Origin: Candidatus Woesearchaeota archaeon | GTDB lineage: Archaea; Nanobdellota; Nanobdellia; Woesearchaeales; DSVV01 | Direction: 5' to 3' | Assembly (NCBI GenBank): GCA_016215305.1 | Contig: JACRKI010000056.1 | Location: 1 to 7,826 of the forward strand | DNA: 7,826 nt | Shown here: one piece after another, positions 5,217-7,826 of the stretch | How the letters are laid out: each line of letters begins with the position of its first letter | Position numbering within the stretch: the first letter of the stretch is position 1 | Notes under the pieces: model-generated | Seen by the model: only the letters and a program-made list of their open reading frames with translations | Database searches by the model: none | What the model was told of the DNA's origin: nothing | Made by a program: the position numbers and the translations under genes

Positions 5217-5271
5217 TTCCCTGTTAAAATTCTCCATGAGGTTGCAAAGTAACCAAATATAAGAATTTTAT

Positions 5272-5877
5272 TCAAAACTCAATCTCAGGCAAACCAAAGT
5301 GCGGCTCGAATGTTTTGCCTTCTGGCTTCCAGCTTTCCATGTCCATAACTTTCTTCAAATGCGCCTGCACTTTATACATATCCTTCAACGCTTCATTCTT
5401 ATAGGTTTCAATACTCTTCTTGTAAACGCGCTTCCAGAATAAATCAAACACTGCTTTTTCAAAATTATTCCCTGTTTCCCATTCCGGCATGCCAAAATGC
5501 AAATATGAATGTATTATCACTTCAAAAGTTCCCTTGCTGACTTTGATTTTCTTTCCTTGATGCATGATTTCCGCGTCTTTGAACTTTTGTCCGATCATAT
5601 TGATTTTAAGCGCTTTGTAGAACTGCACGCCTTTAGCGGTTTTCAATGCCCCGCTAAAAACCCCTAATCCTTTTTTTGGACGCCACCAGACATAAAATTC
5701 TTTTCCATCTTTTTGCGTTTCACTGAGATAAAAATATCGCTCAGGGAAGTTTGTTGTATCCGGACCGCAATATCCTTCTGCGATAAGCCAATATCGAAAA
5801 TCTTTATAGAATCGTTTGAGGTCAAAGTATTCTCCTACTGCCTTTGCCCTGAAAAAACCAATGTGAATGTCGACCAT
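5272..5877 (-). CDS. Hypothetical protein, 201 aa (unrecognised)
   Basis: I do not recognise this family. The protein is soluble-looking, with no signal peptide or membrane segment, and unusually rich in aromatic residues, for example RFYKDFRYW (22-30), ERYFYLSE (46-53), FYVWWRPKKG (61-70) and HSYLHFGMPEW (123-133). The first half reads like alternating beta strands (ALKINMIGQKF at 89-99, FEVIIHSYLHFG at 118-129), and residues 138-180 look like long charged helices (DLFWKRVYKKSIETYKNEAL). It ends in TGA. A TATA box at 5901-5907 lies about 27 nt before the ATG at 5877, predicting a leaderless mRNA, and codon use resembles the neighbours, so it is a real gene. It is transcribed divergently from the YchF-like gene across a structured intergenic region. 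The distribution of homologues would be needed to propose any role. Confidence 0.78.
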   Translation of the reverse strand: MVDIHIGFFRAKAVGEYFDLKRFYKDFRYWLIAEGYCGPDTTNFPERYFYLSETQKDGKEFYVWWRPKKGLGVFSGALKTAKGVQFYKALKINMIGQKFKDAEIMHQGKKIKVSKGTFEVIIHSYLHFGMPEWETGNNFEKAVFDLFWKRVYKKSIETYKNEALKDMYKVQAHLKKVMDMESWKPEGKTFEPHFGLPEIEF

Positions 5878-5900
5878 GATTTATTTCTGGTAAATCTCGC

Positions 5901-5907
5901 ATATAAA
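5901..5907 (-). promoter_or_regulatory. TATA box of the 201-aa protein gene
   Basis: On the minus strand TTTATAT follows a purine-rich GAAAGA stretch and is centred about 27 nt before the ATG at 5877. Confidence 0.6.
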
Positions 5908-5951
5908 TCTTTCTACTTCTTAACTAGATTCAAAGTGTTGTGTCTTTTTAT

Positions 5952-6065
5952 AACCCGCCGCAGCAGGCGGCACGACGGCCAAAATACTGGCTTCGCAACA
6001 GTATTTTGCCCTACTCGGCATCCCGAAGGGACAACCCCTGCCTCGTCGTGCGCCAGCGGCGGGTT
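5952..6065. repeat. Structured palindromic element 1 (GC-rich, three-way junction)
   Basis: This 114-bp block is clearly more GC-rich than its surroundings. An outer perfect 10-bp stem pairs AACCCGCCGC (5952-5961) with GCGGCGGGTT (6056-6065). Inside, GGCG (5966-5969) and CACGACG (5971-5977), separated by a bulged G, pair with CGTCGTG (6044-6050) and CGCC (6051-6054). Two hairpins fill the interior: AAAATACTG/CAGTATTTT (5981-5989 with 5999-6007), and GGCA/TGCC (6017-6020 with 6039-6042) enclosing TCCC-GAA-GGGA (6021-6031). No gene fits here; frames across it are chance openings. It may be a palindromic repeat or MITE-like element, or a non-coding RNA. The strand of transcription is unknown. 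Confidence 0.65.
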
Positions 6066-6076
6066 TGGCGTTCGTT

Positions 6077-6205
6077 ACAAAAACAACAACGGCGCAAACT
6101 GAGTGTAGAGGAAAATTCAGTTACGAAGTTCTGAATTTTCCTTTACGAATAGGGCATCCGACGAAGGAGGATGACCGTGTTTGCTGCCTTTGTTGTTGTT
6201 TTTGT
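6077..6205. repeat. Structured palindromic element 2 (three-way junction, same plan as element 1)
   Basis: The outer stem pairs ACAAAAACAACAAC (6077-6090) with GTTGTTGTTTTTGT (6192-6205), 14 perfect pairs, and continues through GGC/GCC (6091-6093 with 6186-6188) and GCAAAC/GTTTGC (6094-6099 with 6179-6184). Inside are a 16-bp hairpin with one G-T pair (6105-6120 with 6131-6146, 10-nt loop) and a short hairpin CATCC/GGATG (6155-6159 with 6169-6173) with GACGAAGGA in its loop. The order, AT-rich hairpin then a hairpin with GGCATCC and GAAGG, repeats that of element 1. A run of five Ts (6199-6203) closes the plus-strand side. Function unknown. Confidence 0.65.
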
Positions 6206-6252
6206 TTATTGAAAAATTTTACTTCTTAATTCCAACTCTTTTCAACAACAAA

Positions 6253-6262
6253 CTTAATATAG
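6253..6262 (+). promoter_or_regulatory. TATA box of the YchF-like gene
   Basis: CTTAATATAG is centred about 26 nt before the ATG at 6284, predicting a leaderless or nearly leaderless mRNA. It lies outside the structured elements, so these are not part of the predicted YchF mRNA. Confidence 0.6.
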
Positions 6263-6283
6263 ACACACAAGAAACTTCTTACA

Positions 6284-7483
6284 ATGTTAGTCGGGCTTGT
6301 CGGAAAACCATCTTCTGGAAAATCCACCTTTTTCAAAGCTGCCACGCTCGCAAACGTCGACATCGCAAACTATCCTTTTACCACCATCAAACCAAACCAC
6401 GCAGTTGGCTATGTCCGATTGGATTGCGTTGATAAAGAGTTCAACAAACAATGCAACCCCCGCGTTGGCTACTGCCTCAACCATCAGCGGTTTGTCTGCA
6501 TTGACCTGCTTGATGTCGCAGGTCTTGTTCCGGAAGCATATTTAGGCAAAGGAAAAGGAAACCAGTTTCTCAACGATTTAAACCAAGCAGACGTCCTCAT
6601 TCATATTGTAGACGTTTCAGGAAGTGTCAACGCGCAGGGAGAACCTGTTGACGCACTCAGTTATGATCCTGCAGAAGACATTCGCTTTTTAGAAGTGGAA
6701 CTTGACATGTGGTATCTGCAAATTATCAAAAACGGCTGGGAACGATTCACCAGGCAAGTCCAGCAGGAAAAAACAAAAGTGAGCCGCTCTATCGCAAAGC
6801 AGCTCTCTGCTGTCCGCGTCACAGAAGTGCTTGTGGATGGCGCCATCAAAAAATTTCATCTTGATCCTGAAAAAATCGCGAATTGGACAGAAAGCCAATT
6901 GATGCAGCTCGCTTCTTATTTTCGCAGCCAAACAAAACCCATGCTCATTGCCGCAAACAAAATTGACATTCCCGGCGCAGACAAAAATTACGAGCGGCTT
7001 GTCAAGGAATTTCCGCACTACAAAATCATTCCTTGCTCAGGAGACGCGGAACTCGCGCTTCGCGAGGCGGCAAAACACGAAATTATTTTCTACATTCCAG
7101 GTGATGCTTCGTTTACATTGAAAGCGCCTGAAAAACTCAATGATAAACAGAAACACGCATTAGAATTTATTCACAAAAACATTCTTGAAAAATTTCATGG
7201 AACTGGTGTTCAGAAAATACTTAACACTGCTGTCTTTGATTTGCTTGGCTACGTTGCAGTATTCCCTGGAGGCGTGAACAATCTTGTTGATTCCCAAGGA
7301 CGATGCCTGCCTGATTGCTTTTTACTCCCTCCAAAATCAACTGCACTTGACTTTGCATTTAAAATTCACACTGACATTGGAAACAAATTCGTTCGCGCAG
7401 TTGATGTGAAAACAAAAATGAGCCTAGGGCGAGAACATATTCTCAAAAGCCGTGATGTTGTTGAAATTATGACCAGCAGGTAA
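6284..7483 (+). CDS. ychF: YchF/OBG-like GTPase, archaeal type, with TGS domain
   Basis: This 399-residue protein is a translation-factor-class P-loop GTPase of the OBG/YchF family, cytosolic and generally ribosome-associated. The G motifs are G1 GKPSSGKST (7-15), G2 region YPFTTIKPN (30-38), G3 DVAGLV (77-82), G4 NKID (225-228) and a G5-like PCSGDAE (250-256). A helical insertion (about 130-210) follows G3, and a C-terminal TGS domain runs from about 335 to 397 (DCFLLPPKSTALDFAFKIHT, then DIG). Bacterial YchF has a changed G4 motif and prefers ATP; the intact NKxD here predicts GTP, as expected for the archaeal branch. Length is normal (about 390-400). The ATG at 6284 begins directly at the first beta strand (MLVGLVG) and follows a TATA box by 26 nt. 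The next gene starts 2 bp after the stop, suggesting an operon. Confidence 0.92.
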   Translation: MLVGLVGKPSSGKSTFFKAATLANVDIANYPFTTIKPNHAVGYVRLDCVDKEFNKQCNPRVGYCLNHQRFVCIDLLDVAGLVPEAYLGKGKGNQFLNDLNQADVLIHIVDVSGSVNAQGEPVDALSYDPAEDIRFLEVELDMWYLQIIKNGWERFTRQVQQEKTKVSRSIAKQLSAVRVTEVLVDGAIKKFHLDPEKIANWTESQLMQLASYFRSQTKPMLIAANKIDIPGADKNYERLVKEFPHYKIIPCSGDAELALREAAKHEIIFYIPGDASFTLKAPEKLNDKQKHALEFIHKNILEKFHGTGVQKILNTAVFDLLGYVAVFPGGVNNLVDSQGRCLPDCFLLPPKSTALDFAFKIHTDIGNKFVRAVDVKTKMSLGREHILKSRDVVEIMTSR

Positions 7484-7485
7484 AC

Positions 7486-7812
7486 ATGAAGAAAATAGTC
7501 TTTATTGCTTTTGGGTTATTTGTTGTCATTATTTTGGTTGCTTTGTTCTTCTTTTTTGACGTTTCTGATTCCTCTTCAACTATTCCTCTTACTTCACCTG
7601 CAGAAACACATGAGGGATTGAACATTTTTCAATATTCTGCTGAAGAAGGAGTTATTCGTGGTGCCTACATTGAAGGGTCAGCTCGCGTTGATTTTGAAGG
7701 GATTCGTGTTGGCATTCGACCATTTTTTTCTCTTCTTATGGAACCAGATGTAGGTTTGTATGATGTCAGTGCATGTTACATCCTAACTTCGCCACTTCTC
7801 AAGAAAAGATAG
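7486..7812 (+). CDS. Short membrane-anchored extracytoplasmic protein (unrecognised, possibly truncated)
   Basis: The 108-residue product begins with MKKIVFIAFG and one strong hydrophobic segment (about residues 4-24), followed by a Ser/Thr-rich linker (SDSSSTIPLTSPAE) and a small domain of alternating strands (GVIRGAYIEGSARVDFEGIR, VGIRPFFSLLMEPDVGLYDV). This predicts an N-terminal anchor or uncleaved signal with the domain outside the membrane. The ATG is 2 bp after the YchF stop, with a weak AGG just upstream, so it is probably co-transcribed and coupled. The end looks abrupt: after SACYILTSPLLKKR comes TAG, while another frame stays open from about 7763 to the window edge with a coding-like reading (HPNFATSQEKIETSAK). 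A frameshift near 7765-7785 is therefore possible. No family is recognised. Confidence 0.7.
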   Translation: MKKIVFIAFGLFVVIILVALFFFFDVSDSSSTIPLTSPAETHEGLNIFQYSAEEGVIRGAYIEGSARVDFEGIRVGIRPFFSLLMEPDVGLYDVSACYILTSPLLKKR

Positions 7813-7826
7813 AAACCTCTGCAAAA

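Noticed and set aside
5713..6134. Plus-strand frames at 5713-6102 and 5940-6134
   Set aside because: The first is antisense to the 201-aa gene; both run through the palindromic elements, whose base pattern, not protein coding, explains the openness.
6077..6205. Element 2 as RNase P RNA, SRP RNA or a box C/D or H/ACA RNA
   Set aside because: Fragments such as GAGGAAAATTC and GATGA recall conserved boxes, but the accompanying hallmark sequences and sizes are missing, so no known class is assigned.
1..7826. CRISPR array or insertion-sequence transposase
   Set aside because: No regularly spaced direct repeats and no transposase-like reading frame were seen on either strand.

Overview
The window looks like chromosomal DNA of an AT-rich archaeon, most likely a small-genome DPANN-type lineage (inference from overall protein character; rank not determinable here). 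The archaeal assignment rests on: (i) TATA boxes about 24-28 nt upstream of ATG codons with almost no 5' leader; (ii) a tRNA-Thr(UGU) gene without encoded CCA, interrupted after position 37 by a 22-nt intron that folds into a near-canonical bulge-helix-bulge; (iii) the RtcB plus archease tRNA-ligase system; and (iv) an archaeal-type YchF/OBG GTPase with a TGS domain.

Layout. 1-115: an open minus-strand frame running off the left edge, probably a partial gene. 151-739 (+): a VapBC toxin-antitoxin pair (AbrB-fold antitoxin, PIN-domain toxin). 755-940 (-): a small two-helix membrane protein. 941-1224: non-coding, with a nested inverted repeat. 1225-4917 (-): rtcB, a uracil phosphoribosyltransferase-like gene preceded by a 30-codon ORF in the same frame, archease, and a short DinD-family gene, most with their own promoters. 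5027-5121 (-): intron-containing tRNA-Thr. 5272-5877 (-): an unrecognised conserved-looking 201-aa protein. 5878-6283: a 406-bp divergent intergenic region filled by two adjacent, highly foldable elements (5952-6065 and 6077-6205) with the same architecture. 6284-7483 (+): YchF-like GTPase, followed at 7486 by a short membrane-anchored protein.

How the genes relate. The clearest theme is tRNA splicing: RtcB (ligase), archease (its activator) and a tRNA that needs intron removal and ligation lie within 4 kb. The splicing endonuclease is not in the window. The tRNA and the DinD-like gene carry near-identical 23-bp promoter modules (20/23) placed exactly the same distance from their start points, which suggests the DinD-like gene is leaderless and that a promoter was duplicated. 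Promoter-proximal genes are mostly leaderless, while promoter-distal ones (vapC, possibly the last gene) or the 30-codon ORF rely on Shine-Dalgarno-like sequences.

The items most worth a second look are the paired structured elements at 5952-6205, the amber-interrupted frame in front of the phosphoribosyltransferase gene, the unusual D-loop/T-loop of the tRNA, and the duplicated promoter module. All calls were made by reading the sequence; no database or folding program was used.
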